Assembly: GCA_030847615.1 (NCBI GenBank)
Contig: JAUMIR010000001.1
Span: 385,684,687 to 385,748,686, forward strand
DNA from: Gambelia wislizenii
Taxonomy: Eukaryota; Chordata; Lepidosauria; Squamata; Crotaphytidae
DNA length: 64,000 nucleotides
Direction: 5' to 3'
Part shown: positions 1 through 7,863 of the stretch, piece by piece
Layout of the letters: each line of letters starts with the position of its first letter
How positions within the stretch are numbered: the stretch's first letter is position 1
The notes under the pieces: generated by a model
Database searches by the model: none
What the model was told of the DNA's origin: nothing
Seen by the model: the letters and a program-made list of their open reading frames with translations, nothing else
Translations under genes and position numbers: made by a program

Positions 1-936
1 TTTCCAAGTTGCTGCCTTGCAAATCTCCTCCAGAGAGGCGTCTCTCTCCCAGGCCGCCGAGGTCGCTGCACTCCTTGTAGAATGGGCCAGGATTCCCTCC
101 GGAACTGGTTTGTTTAGTGCCTCGTAGCAGGACACGATGCAGCCCTTGATCCATCGCGCCAGGGTGGACGGAGACACCTTCCTCCCAAGGTATTTAGAAT
201 GAGGTGACACAAACAAGGCCTCTGAGAGCCTGAATGGGGCAGTACGCTTGATGTAAATTCTGAGGGCTCGGCGTACATCTAGGGTGTGCCAGATCCTTTC
301 CAACTCGGCTGATGGTCTCGGGCAGAAAGAGGGGAGTACCACCTCCTGAGACCTGTGAAAAACCGAATTGACTTTTGGCTTAAAGCCTGGTGGTAGCCTT
401 AAGACTACCGAGTCCTGTCTGAATATGCAGAGATCCCGCCTGATTGACAAGGCGGCCAGCTCCGACACCCTACGGGCTGAAGTAATTGCCACTAGGAATA
501 ACACCTTCCACGTCAGCCATTTCAGGGAGGCCTCCCTTAGCGGTTCAAAGGGCCGAACCGTTAAGGCTGTCAGAACCGTGTGTAGGTCCCAAGATGGGAA
601 ACGATGGACCGTTGGTGGGGCCAAGTTAGAGATACCCCTGATGAACCTTCGAATGTGAGGATGTGAAGACAATTCAGCCGCCCTAGCTGGGGGAAGGAAG
701 GATACTATTGCCGCCACCTGTCTCTTGATCGTATTCGGCCGGAGATCCCTGTCAACTCCATCTTGGAGGAATTCTAGTAGTAGTGGCACTGAGACCTGCT
801 GGAAGTCGTGGCCCCTCCTCCTGCACCATCTCCGGAATACTCTGAAAGTATACTCATAGATACGCTGAGTGGACTCTCTTCTGGAAGCCAGGATAGTTCC
901 GACTACAGGACGTGAGTAACCCTCTGAGACTAACAT
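1..936 (-). CDS. DIRS tyrosine recombinase (partial, runs off left edge)
   Basis: This frame stays open for 312 codons from the ATG at 936-934 to the window edge. The ATG overlaps the stop of the RT frame (TAG at 932-930), an arrangement that suggests coupled translation. The product would integrate the circular DNA copy of the element by site-specific recombination. Two family signatures are visible: SARRVSEL near residues 153-160, with R156 in the place of the box I arginine, and HSTRSA at residues 285-290, giving the H-x-x-R of box II (H285, R288). The nucleophilic tyrosine should lie further downstream, outside the window. The region before box I (about residues 20-125) looks like the helical SAM-like DNA-binding part by position only. 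The frame was read by hand; it is too far along the edge to show its end. Confidence 0.85.
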   Translation of the reverse strand, partial: MLVSEGYSRPVVGTILASRRESTQRIYEYTFRVFRRWCRRRGHDFQQVSVPLLLEFLQDGVDRDLRPNTIKRQVAAIVSFLPPARAAELSSHPHIRRFIRGISNLAPPTVHRFPSWDLHTVLTALTVRPFEPLREASLKWLTWKVLFLVAITSARRVSELAALSIRRDLCIFRQDSVVLRLPPGFKPKVNSVFHRSQEVVLPSFCPRPSAELERIWHTLDVRRALRIYIKRTAPFRLSEALFVSPHSKYLGRKVSPSTLARWIKGCIVSCYEALNKPVPEGILAHSTRSAATSAAWERDASLEEICKAATWK

Positions 937-2942
937 CTGCCTTTCAATCTCCACGCGCGGAGCTGTAGCCAAGCCGGGTCGGGATGATGGATCTGGCCTT
1001 GTACTAGAAGATCCTCCCGTGTCGGAATCCTGACCGAGGCAACCTGGAGGTCGAGGATGTCCGGGAACCAAGATCTCCGCGGCCATTCCGGGGCGACAAG
1101 GATGACTTCTGCCCTCTCTGCTCTGACCTTGTTGAGCACTCTGGGTATCAGAGGGATCGGGGGAAACGCGTAAAGAAGGCCCCTGGGCCAGGGTGACGTC
1201 AGAGCGTCCATTCCCTCTGCTCCCTCTGTGAGGTATCTGGAGAGGAAACGGGGGAGCTTGGCATTCTCCGGAGTGGCGAAGAGGTCGATCACTGGGCGTC
1301 CCAGAGTCTGGGCGACTTCCTCGAACACGTCCTGATGGAGGCTCCACTCCGCCTGGTCGATGTCCGACCTGCTGAGCCAGTCGGCCTTCTGGTTGAGAAC
1401 TCCTCGAAGGTGTTCCGCCGATATCGCCACGAGATTCCTCTCTGCCCATGTGAACAGGCGTGTCGCCTCTCTCATGAGGGGTTGCGACCTGGAACCTCCC
1501 TGGCGGTTTATGTGCGCCTTCGTTGTGACATTGTCCGTCCGGACTAGGACCGTCTTGCCTCTGACTACGTCCGCAAAAGCCATGAGGGCCAGCCTGACCG
1601 CACGAAGCTCTAGCCAGTTGATGCTGTGAGTGGCCTCCTCCGCTGACCATCTGCCCTGAGCCAGAAGGGGTCCGCAGTGTGCTCCCCATCCCCTCAGGCT
1701 GGCATCCGTGGTAATCTGCACCCTGTCCTGATGCCACCACTGCCGACCGCTGAGAATCGCGGGGGAGAGCCACCACTGAAGAGACGTCTTGACCTCCTGA
1801 GGTAGTCGCACCGCCTGGTGGTGTCTGGAGGCTATTTGATCCTGAAAAGGAAGTAAAAACCATTGAAGAGCCCGAGCATGGAACCGCGCCCATGGAAGGC
1901 ACTCTATGGACGCTATCATGAGACCCTGGAGCCGGGCTAACTGCATGATGTCCATTCTCTGTGCTGACAGAGCTCTCTGGGCCACTCCCCGTATCGAGTT
2001 GATCCTCTCTGGAGTTAGCCGTATTGTTCCCTCCGCCGAATCCAGAAGCGCCCCCAAATGCTGGATACACTGGCTGGGAACCAGAGAACTCTTCTCGAGG
2101 TTGATCTGAAAGCCGTGATCCTGAAGGGACTGCATGACCAGGTCGACTTCCCTCTGCGCCCTGGTTCTGGACGGTGACCTGATCAGGAGGTCGTCCAAGT
2201 AGGGATAGACATGTATGCCCAAACGCCGCCAGGAAGCTACTAAGGCTACCAGAACCTTGGTGAAGACCCGTGGTGCTGAAGACAGACCGAATGGTAGGGT
2301 CTTGTACTGGAAATGTACGGCGTTGTAACAAAAACGCAGGAACTGGCGGTGGCCCAGATGTACCGGGATGTGAAGATAGGCATCCTGTAAATCCAAAGAG
2401 GCTAGGAAGTCTCCAGGGCGTATAGACTCCAGAATGTGCTTCAAGGTTTCCATCTTGAACCTCCACTGGCGAACGAATTTGTTTACTCCTCTGAGGTTTA
2501 GGACCGCTCTCCATGAGCCGTTTTTCTTTGGGACTAGGAAAAGAATGGAGTAGCAACCCCTGCCCTGTTCGCTGGGAGGTACTTCCTCTATGGCCCCCAG
2601 AGTCTGCAGGCGGGCTATTTCGCTGGTCATTGCCTGGTGTTTCTCTCTGGTCTTGTGGACTGGGGTCACCGTGAACCACTGTGGGGGAAGTCGAGAGAAC
2701 TCTATCTGGTATCCGTGCCGGATCGAGTCCAGCACCCATCTGTCCGAGGTAGAGCCCTCCCAAGCCCCCACGAAGGCCTGCAGTCTGCCTCCCACTGGGG
2801 GTGGGTTGTCATTGTTGCGACCTGGAACTCTGTTTGGAAGTCTGGGGCTGCCCAGCCTTCCCGGAACCTCCTTGGTGACCTCTGCGATGGTATCTGTTGT
2901 CTCCCCAGCGGGTCCTAGGGGTTTTGGATTCCCTAGAGCCAC
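930..2942 (-). CDS. DIRS reverse transcriptase / RNase H polyprotein
   Basis: A 670-residue protein that would copy the element's RNA into DNA. RT palm motifs are intact: LDLQDAYLHIPV (D184), LPFGLSSAP (216-224) and YLDD (248-251) with both aspartates. RNase H follows, with TTDAS (D413), WLELRAV (E445), VRTD (D470) and DWLSR (D521), so the four acidic catalytic positions are all present. The C-terminal block (about 550-640) carries DLFATPEN and YAFPP (591-595). It resembles the conserved tail of DIRS1 RT proteins, for which a Dam-like methyltransferase has been proposed; I cannot confirm that activity. The frame overlaps the Gag frame by 134 bases in another phase and overlaps the recombinase start at its stop. 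The ATG at 2942 is the first in frame, and true translation may begin by another route. Confidence 0.93.
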   Translation of the reverse strand: MALGNPKPLGPAGETTDTIAEVTKEVPGRLGSPRLPNRVPGRNNDNPPPVGGRLQAFVGAWEGSTSDRWVLDSIRHGYQIEFSRLPPQWFTVTPVHKTREKHQAMTSEIARLQTLGAIEEVPPSEQGRGCYSILFLVPKKNGSWRAVLNLRGVNKFVRQWRFKMETLKHILESIRPGDFLASLDLQDAYLHIPVHLGHRQFLRFCYNAVHFQYKTLPFGLSSAPRVFTKVLVALVASWRRLGIHVYPYLDDLLIRSPSRTRAQREVDLVMQSLQDHGFQINLEKSSLVPSQCIQHLGALLDSAEGTIRLTPERINSIRGVAQRALSAQRMDIMQLARLQGLMIASIECLPWARFHARALQWFLLPFQDQIASRHHQAVRLPQEVKTSLQWWLSPAILSGRQWWHQDRVQITTDASLRGWGAHCGPLLAQGRWSAEEATHSINWLELRAVRLALMAFADVVRGKTVLVRTDNVTTKAHINRQGGSRSQPLMREATRLFTWAERNLVAISAEHLRGVLNQKADWLSRSDIDQAEWSLHQDVFEEVAQTLGRPVIDLFATPENAKLPRFLSRYLTEGAEGMDALTSPWPRGLLYAFPPIPLIPRVLNKVRAERAEVILVAPEWPRRSWFPDILDLQVASVRIPTREDLLVQGQIHHPDPAWLQLRAWRLKGRC

Positions 2943-5211
2943 TGTGGTTCGAAGATGTGCCGGAAGCCTGGTGGGTCCCTGAAGGACGAAAGGGCCGGTA
3001 CCGCCTGGAAGACTTCCTGTCCTCTCTCTTGCGTGCGGAAGCCAGCGATCTCTTCTTCTTGTCTTTATCCTCTACTAGGACAGGTTCCAAGGATTCTCCA
3101 AATAGCTTTTCGCCCAAAAAGGGGGAAGATACCAGGTTCTGCTTTGACTTGAAGTCCGCATTCCATGACTTAAGCCAAACTTGCCGTCTGGCTGCGACCG
3201 TAGCTGCCTGTGCTCTAGCGCAGAACTGGACCGAGTCCAGGGTGCTATCCGCCAAGAACGCAGATGCCTTGGTCAGTTTATTTAGGTCCTGACGTATCCT
3301 GGTCTGGGTTCGTGGGACGTCCTTTAAGGCATCCTTTGCCCAATGGATCGCAGCGCGTGCCATCATGGTCGCCGTGGTAGAAGCCCGAATGGCCAACGAG
3401 ATTGCCTCGTGGGCTCGCTTTAATGCCAAGTCCATTCGCCTATCCTCTGGGACTTTGAGAGTTTCTTCTCCATCCTTGCAAAAAATCGCAGAGGAGACCA
3501 GTTCGGAGACAGGGGCGTCGATCAAAGGCACCTGTAATTTTCCCATCACCTTGGTAGGGAGGGTGTACAACTTCTTGGCCAGGGCTGGTTGTGGCCTGGC
3601 CACTGCCGGGGCTTTCCATTCATCGCAAATTAGGCGCATCACAGTGGCAGGTACTGGCATTTGCATGGCCTGCGGTGTGGCGTCTGGAAAAAACTCATCA
3701 GAAATCTCTGGAAGATCAGGATCCACCTGGGACTGCTGCTCCTTCGGTAAAGAGAGACCCAGGGTTCTTACTGCCTTCTTTAAAAGTACCGCAAAATCAT
3801 CTGGGGTAAAATGGCGTGCAGATGGTCGAACCGGAGATGGGTCCTCCGTCTCCTCCTCTGAGAGCTCTCCCTCCTCCTTTTCTGATGAACTAGAGTCCTC
3901 ACCCGTGGATGAGAGGAGGGAGACCACGTCCTCCTGAAGGGGATCCTCCTCCCCCCCATTGTGACGTGCTCTCTTCTTGGGGGGATGAACGCTAGCCGCA
4001 GACTCCTCCCATTCTCCCTCTTCATCCTCACTGGAGGGCCTGCGGATCCGGATGCCAGAGCTGGGACCTGGAAGCGATCCATCACTTGCCCCCATAGTGG
4101 TACCCTTGGGGCGCGGGCGTTTGCCCTTGCTGGGCCCGCTGCCCTTCCCCCCTGTCCTGGGGGCTGGCACAGTGGGCCAATCGGGCTGGGTAGGGTGGCT
4201 GGGGGCTGGTGCCCCACCAGATGTGCCAGCGAGGTCCTCCCCGGTAGGAACCGCCACCGCAGGGCCGCTGGGGCCGGCGCGAGGGGGAAAGCCGACTGAT
4301 GCCGCATGGGGAGGGAAGCCGCTGCTGCTGGGGCCGGAGCAAAGAGGGAGGCCAGTCGGTGCTGCTTGGGGGGGGAAGCTGCCGCTGGAGCCGATGCGCG
4401 GAGGGAAGCCCGTGGGTGCCGCGCGAGGAGGAAAGCCGGTGGGTGCCGCGCGAGGAGGAAAGCCGGTCGGTGCCGCGCGATGGGGGAAGCCTCCCCCTCC
4501 CTCCGCGATGTCCCAACCCCCAGCGCCACAGGGAGAGTCCTCCGACAGCACGGAGTCCTCCCTGTTCGGGGCTACAGCTACTACAGCTGCTGGGGCGCTC
4601 GTGTCGGCCGGAGGGTCGGCCGGAGGTCTGGGGAGGAGAGGGGGAGAAGGTTCCCCTCCCTCCCGGACTGCGCTGCCCAATCCCCGCTGGCTACGCTGAA
4701 ACAGGCTAGATGCCAGCCAGCCAGCCGCTTCCCGCGCCAGCGCTTCCCGAAGCCACCCTCTAAAGAGGGCTGGGAAGTCCTCCCCCGGATCCCCAGTTCC
4801 CTGGGGGCAAGCCCCACTCACGGTCTGGGGGTCCGCGTTCTCCAGGCTGGCGGGGACCACCGGTGTGCCACCGCTCGTCCCAGTGTCTGGGGCGGCGTGG
4901 TTCACCTCCTCCTGGAGGGGCTGCCCGGTGGGTTGCTGGTCTCCCTCCCGGCCACTGTCACCTTCCTCCGGAGGGACATGGGCTGGGGCGCAGCCGGAGG
5001 CAGCCGAGGCGGGGGGCTTGTCCCCCTTCTTCGGCTTCTTCCTACCTCCGCTGCTTTTAGCTGGGCCTTTAAGCCCCCTATGTGCTGTAGGGGGGTCCAG
5101 CTGATCTTCGCCAGCAGCCGGAGGCTCGCCTGAATGCTGGCTGAGCCTCGACGGCCGGTCACTGGCAATAACTGCTGCAATCACAGCATCAATCTCCTCC
5201 ATCGACGACAT
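2809..5211 (-). CDS. DIRS Gag-like protein with LAP2alpha-like C-terminal region
   Basis: An 800-residue protein starting at the ATG at 5211 and uninterrupted. The N-terminal half is low complexity: acidic start, then proline/glycine-rich sequence with a nine-residue repeat. The middle is acidic and serine-rich (around 400-450). From about residue 590 to 720 it is alpha-helical in character, with stretches such as LALKRAHEAISLAIRAS and WNADFKSKQNLVSSPF. That part resembles the C-terminal region of lamina-associated polypeptide 2 alpha, which is known to derive from a DIRS1-like Gag. The C-terminus is very basic (Arg/Lys/Ser/Gly-rich), suiting nucleic acid binding, but I see no CCHC zinc knuckle. 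It would form the ribonucleoprotein particle. The homology call is from recall of the family pattern, not from an alignment. Confidence 0.85.
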   Translation of the reverse strand: MSSMEEIDAVIAAVIASDRPSRLSQHSGEPPAAGEDQLDPPTAHRGLKGPAKSSGGRKKPKKGDKPPASAASGCAPAHVPPEEGDSGREGDQQPTGQPLQEEVNHAAPDTGTSGGTPVVPASLENADPQTVSGACPQGTGDPGEDFPALFRGWLREALAREAAGWLASSLFQRSQRGLGSAVREGGEPSPPLLPRPPADPPADTSAPAAVVAVAPNREDSVLSEDSPCGAGGWDIAEGGGGFPHRAAPTGFPPRAAPTGFPPRAAPTGFPPRIGSSGSFPPQAAPTGLPLCSGPSSSGFPPHAASVGFPPRAGPSGPAVAVPTGEDLAGTSGGAPAPSHPTQPDWPTVPAPRTGGKGSGPSKGKRPRPKGTTMGASDGSLPGPSSGIRIRRPSSEDEEGEWEESAASVHPPKKRARHNGGEEDPLQEDVVSLLSSTGEDSSSSEKEEGELSEEETEDPSPVRPSARHFTPDDFAVLLKKAVRTLGLSLPKEQQSQVDPDLPEISDEFFPDATPQAMQMPVPATVMRLICDEWKAPAVARPQPALAKKLYTLPTKVMGKLQVPLIDAPVSELVSSAIFCKDGEETLKVPEDRRMDLALKRAHEAISLAIRASTTATMMARAAIHWAKDALKDVPRTQTRIRQDLNKLTKASAFLADSTLDSVQFCARAQAATVAARRQVWLKSWNADFKSKQNLVSSPFLGEKLFGESLEPVLVEDKDKKKRSLASARKREDRKSSRRYRPFRPSGTHQASGTSSNHSGSRESKTPRTRWGDNRYHRRGHQGGSGKAGQPQTSKQSSRSQQ
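4401..4484 (-). repeat. 27-bp tandem repeat inside the DIRS gag frame
   Basis: Three near-identical 27-base units lie in tandem and encode three copies of a nine-residue unit of the type GFPPRAAPT. More diverged copies continue on both sides (about 4300-4500). The unit is a multiple of three, so copy-number change keeps the frame open. Confidence 0.85.
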
Positions 5212-5523
5212 CCCTTCTCCTCGTGGGGGGGTTTCAGGTATTGTTGTTATTATTGTTGATGAAGTTCTGACTTCTACTCTTTGTTAAAGATGGCCCCCGC
5301 CACGTGGAGAAGGGTTCAGCCGAGGACAAAGGAGAGCACGATCCTACCAGGAGCGTAGGCAGGAAACAGACTGGCCAGCAGAGGGGTCGTCCCTCCCAGA
5401 GGACACCTCCGGTGGTCAGCACTTTCAAAATAAAAGTCTCTGTTACCTGCCTACCGGGAGCAAGTGGGAGGGACAACCCAAGCATGCGGATGCTCTGGAG
5501 CCCTCTCCACTGGGAAATTTAAA
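5212..5523 (-). other. DIRS 5' leader / probable terminal repeat region
   Basis: This 312-base stretch precedes the Gag ATG and ends at the junction with an unrelated LINE. Two inverted pairs are visible: 5355-5368 with 5441-5454 (14 bases, one mismatch) and 5386-5398 with 5465-5477 (13 bases, one mismatch). The order A-B-A'-B' means the two stems cross. DIRS elements carry inverted terminal repeats, so this is a plausible place for one, but its partner at the other end is outside the window. An AAATAAAA run at 5428-5435 (plus strand) is A-rich sequence without a clear role. Confidence 0.5.
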
Positions 5524-6695
5524 TTCTACACAGACCTACGCCAACTCATACAAAAAGTCCCTGTAGAAGACAAAATTATTATCCTTGGTGACTTCAATGC
5601 CAGAGTGGGAAAGAACTCCAAAGCCTGGAAAGGTGCCTTAGGCCTTAGGCAAGCATGGCGTTGGAAACTGCAATGATAACGGATGCCTCTTGCTAGAGTT
5701 CTGCGTAGAACAACAGCTGACTATTACAAACACTATCTTTCAGCAGAAAGATAGCTTGAAGACAACCTGGATGCACCCCCAATCCAAACATTGGCACTTA
5801 TTGACTATGTTCTAGTCCGCCAGAGAAACATTTGCGATGTCTGTCATCCCCACATTGCCGTTGGCAGAGCAAATCTGTGCTTAAGTCCATTCAGCAGTTC
5901 ACCTACCTGGGAAGCATCATCTCCTCAGATGCCAAGATTGACAAAGAGATTGGTCACAAATTAGCAAAGGCATATAGCACATTTGGAAGAATTCACAAAA
6001 GAGTCTGGAGTAATAAACACCTGAAGCGAAGCACAAAAATCAGTGTGTATAGAGCCATTGTACTGTCTATTCCCCTTTATGTGTCTGGAAACATGGGTCA
6101 CCTATCACTACCACTTACGATTCCTCGAACACTTTCATCAGCACTGTATATGCGCAATCCTAAATATACACTGGACTGACTATGTGATGAATGTTGCTGT
6201 CCTTGAACAAGCAGGGATCACCAGCATTGAGGCCATGATATTGAGAACACAGCTGCACTGGGGCCGGGCAGGGCACATTTCTAGGATGGAGGACCATCGC
6301 CTCCCAAAAACAGTACTCTACGGTGAACTCGCCATGGGTCAGCGTAAGAAGGGCGCGCCAAAAAAGCGATACAAGACTCCCTGAAGCAACATCTCAGGCT
6401 TGGCCAAATTGATCACCAACAGTGGTCTGCCCTGGCCTCACATCGAGAGACACATTATCCACAATGCTGCAGCCTTATTTGAGAACTCACACCAAACAAG
6501 TGTTGAAGAGAAACGACAACACAGAAATAATCACAACACAGAAACATCACCCAAGGAGACCTTCTGCTCTGCTTTCTGCAACCGGACTTGTTTATCTTGG
6601 ATTGGCCTTATTAGTCATCAGCGTGCTTGCAGAAAGTGCGGGATGAGTCCTTCCTGAATCTTCGTTCGCAAAGAAAAGCCAGAGAGAGAGAGATG
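5524..6695 (+). mobile_element. APE-type non-LTR retrotransposon (LINE), internally deleted and frameshifted
   Basis: The left part encodes an apurinic endonuclease segment with ILGDFNARVG (about 5579-5610) and the endonuclease end IDYVLVRQRN (about 5803-5832). At about 5870 the sequence jumps to the far C-terminal region of the same kind of ORF (FTYLGSIISSDAKID, then TSIEAM, MEDHRLPK, GAPKKRYK). The whole reverse transcriptase palm is missing, so this is a deleted copy. The C-terminus carries a C-x2-C...H-x4-C finger (CNRTC...HQRACRK). The 3' end is a short AG repeat (about 6681-6693) and not poly(A). Several frameshifts are present. I recognise the ORF type from vertebrate and invertebrate LINEs but do not assign a clade. 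Confidence 0.8.
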
Positions 6696-7284
6696 TGCCT
6701 CCCCATTTTGAAACTTGTAAATATGTTTCTGTGGCATTTTAAAACATATCTCTGAAACCTCAAGGGCTACATAAATTAACAAACTTTGTCCAAGCCACAT
6801 ATATATCAGTGCATGCAAGCAACAGTGGGGTTGTGCTGTTAGTCCCATCTCCAGTCTCCATGCATGAGCAGGTTATTTACAGGGATATTTTGCCTATACA
6901 GCTGGTACATACAGGATCTGTAGAGCTGACCAGTTCAACACATGAAGATTAGATGAGCATTCCTGCTTCTCCTTCAATGCAGTCAATGTGTGTAGATATT
7001 CTGGAGATTATTAGACCAGCCTAATAAACCAGGACGTAGTATCATGCAAGGATTTTCCTTTCAGATGATGTCATCCCTGTCCGGTTCTACTCCTGTTCTG
7101 CTCCAGTGATGCCCCCATTTTTTTTCATTCACAGCTTAAGCTGTTAATAGATCCACAGTTCTGTTTCTGTAACAGAACAGCAGGCATGCGAAAAGGTGCC
7201 TGTTATGCTGGTGCGATGCCAGTATTAGTGGGAGGTCCGGATTGTCAAAACACTTCCGGATGCCTCCCTTATAACAGGCCTCCG
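6696..7284. other. Unassigned intronic sequence
   Basis: AT-rich to mixed sequence with no convincing ORF, exon or recognised repeat. It lies between a LINE 3' end and a C-rich minisatellite. Confidence 0.4.
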
Positions 7285-7735
7285 CCGCTGCCCAGATTGC
7301 GCCCCCCACTGCCCCTTGATCACCCCCCGATTGCTGCCAGACCACCCGATGGCCCCTGATCACCACCCGATCACCCCCCTCGCCATTCCAGGTCACCACC
7401 AGGTCGCCCCCCTCCACCCCGATTGCCACCAGATCACCACCCCTCGCCATCCCAATTGCTGCCAGATCGCCCCCCTCATCACCCCCAATCGCCACCAGAT
7501 TGCCCACCTTGCCACCCCTGATCACTGCCAGATCACCCCCTAATCACCCCCGATTGCAACCAGATCAACCCCCTGCCACCCCCAATCACCACCAGATCAC
7601 CCCCAATTGCCCCCAGATCGCCACCCCTCACCACCCCGATCACTGCCAGATCACCACCACTCACCACCCCTAATTGCCACCAGACTGCCCCCCAATGGCC
7701 CCTTGATTGCCCCCCCCATCATCCCCAGCCTATCC
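7285..7735. repeat. Degenerate C-rich minisatellite (GATCACCACC / GATCGCCACC type)
   Basis: About 450 bases consist of irregular short units built from CCCC, GAT(C/T)(A/G)CC and CCAGATC(A/G)CC. They give strong strand asymmetry: C-rich on plus, G-rich on minus. The apparent ORFs here on both strands are translations of the repeat. G runs on the minus strand could form quadruplex-like structures. Confidence 0.8.
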
Positions 7736-7788
7736 CTTTAAATCCCTGGCTCTCCTCTTCTCCCGAGAGCAGCAGCTGGGATTACAAA

Positions 7789-7830
7789 CCAGGAAATGAA
7801 AGGAGCTCTAGAGCTCCTTTCACTTCCTGG
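7789..7830. repeat. Near-perfect 42-bp palindrome
   Basis: Two 21-base arms (7789-7809 and 7810-7830) are inverse complements with one mismatch and no loop. The right arm contains CACTTCCTGG, which read on the minus strand is CCAGGAAGTG, a good match to the ETS-family consensus. Confidence 0.8.
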
Positions 7831-7851
7831 ACTGCCTGGTACAAGCACAAT

Positions 7852-7862
7852 TCAGGTAAGTC
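7852..7862 (+). other. Consensus-like 5' splice site, orphan
   Basis: TTCAGGTAAGT matches the vertebrate donor consensus CAG|GTAAGT exactly. It lies 22 bases to the right of the 42-bp palindrome and faces opposite to NELL1. No acceptor or coding exon partner was found, so it may be chance or a non-coding transcript. Confidence 0.25.
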
Positions 7863-7863
7863 T

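Larger units (their letters stand above)
1..5523 (-). mobile_element. DIRS-like tyrosine-recombinase retrotransposon, 5' portion
   Basis: Three long overlapping frames on the minus strand occur in the order Gag-like protein, reverse transcriptase/RNase H, tyrosine recombinase. That order defines the DIRS order of retrotransposons, which integrate with a recombinase instead of an integrase or an APE endonuclease. No stop codon or frameshift is visible in about 5.2 kb of coding sequence. The window cuts the element inside the recombinase frame, so the 3' terminal repeat and internal complementary region are not visible. The right boundary is placed at about 5523, where sequence of an unrelated LINE endonuclease begins. 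The element lies in the same orientation as NELL1 and, if the gene model holds, inside NELL1 intron 2. The exact outer end is inferred. Confidence 0.88.

Noticed and set aside
368..658. Plus-strand ORF of 96 codons
   Set aside because: It is the antisense shadow of the DIRS recombinase frame.
4052..5133. Long plus-strand ORFs over the gag region
   Set aside because: Antisense of the GC-rich, proline-coding gag sequence; no family resemblance.
7136..7543. ORFs of 75-129 codons with GGDLVAIG / ITPRLLPDH repeats
   Set aside because: Translations of the minisatellite.
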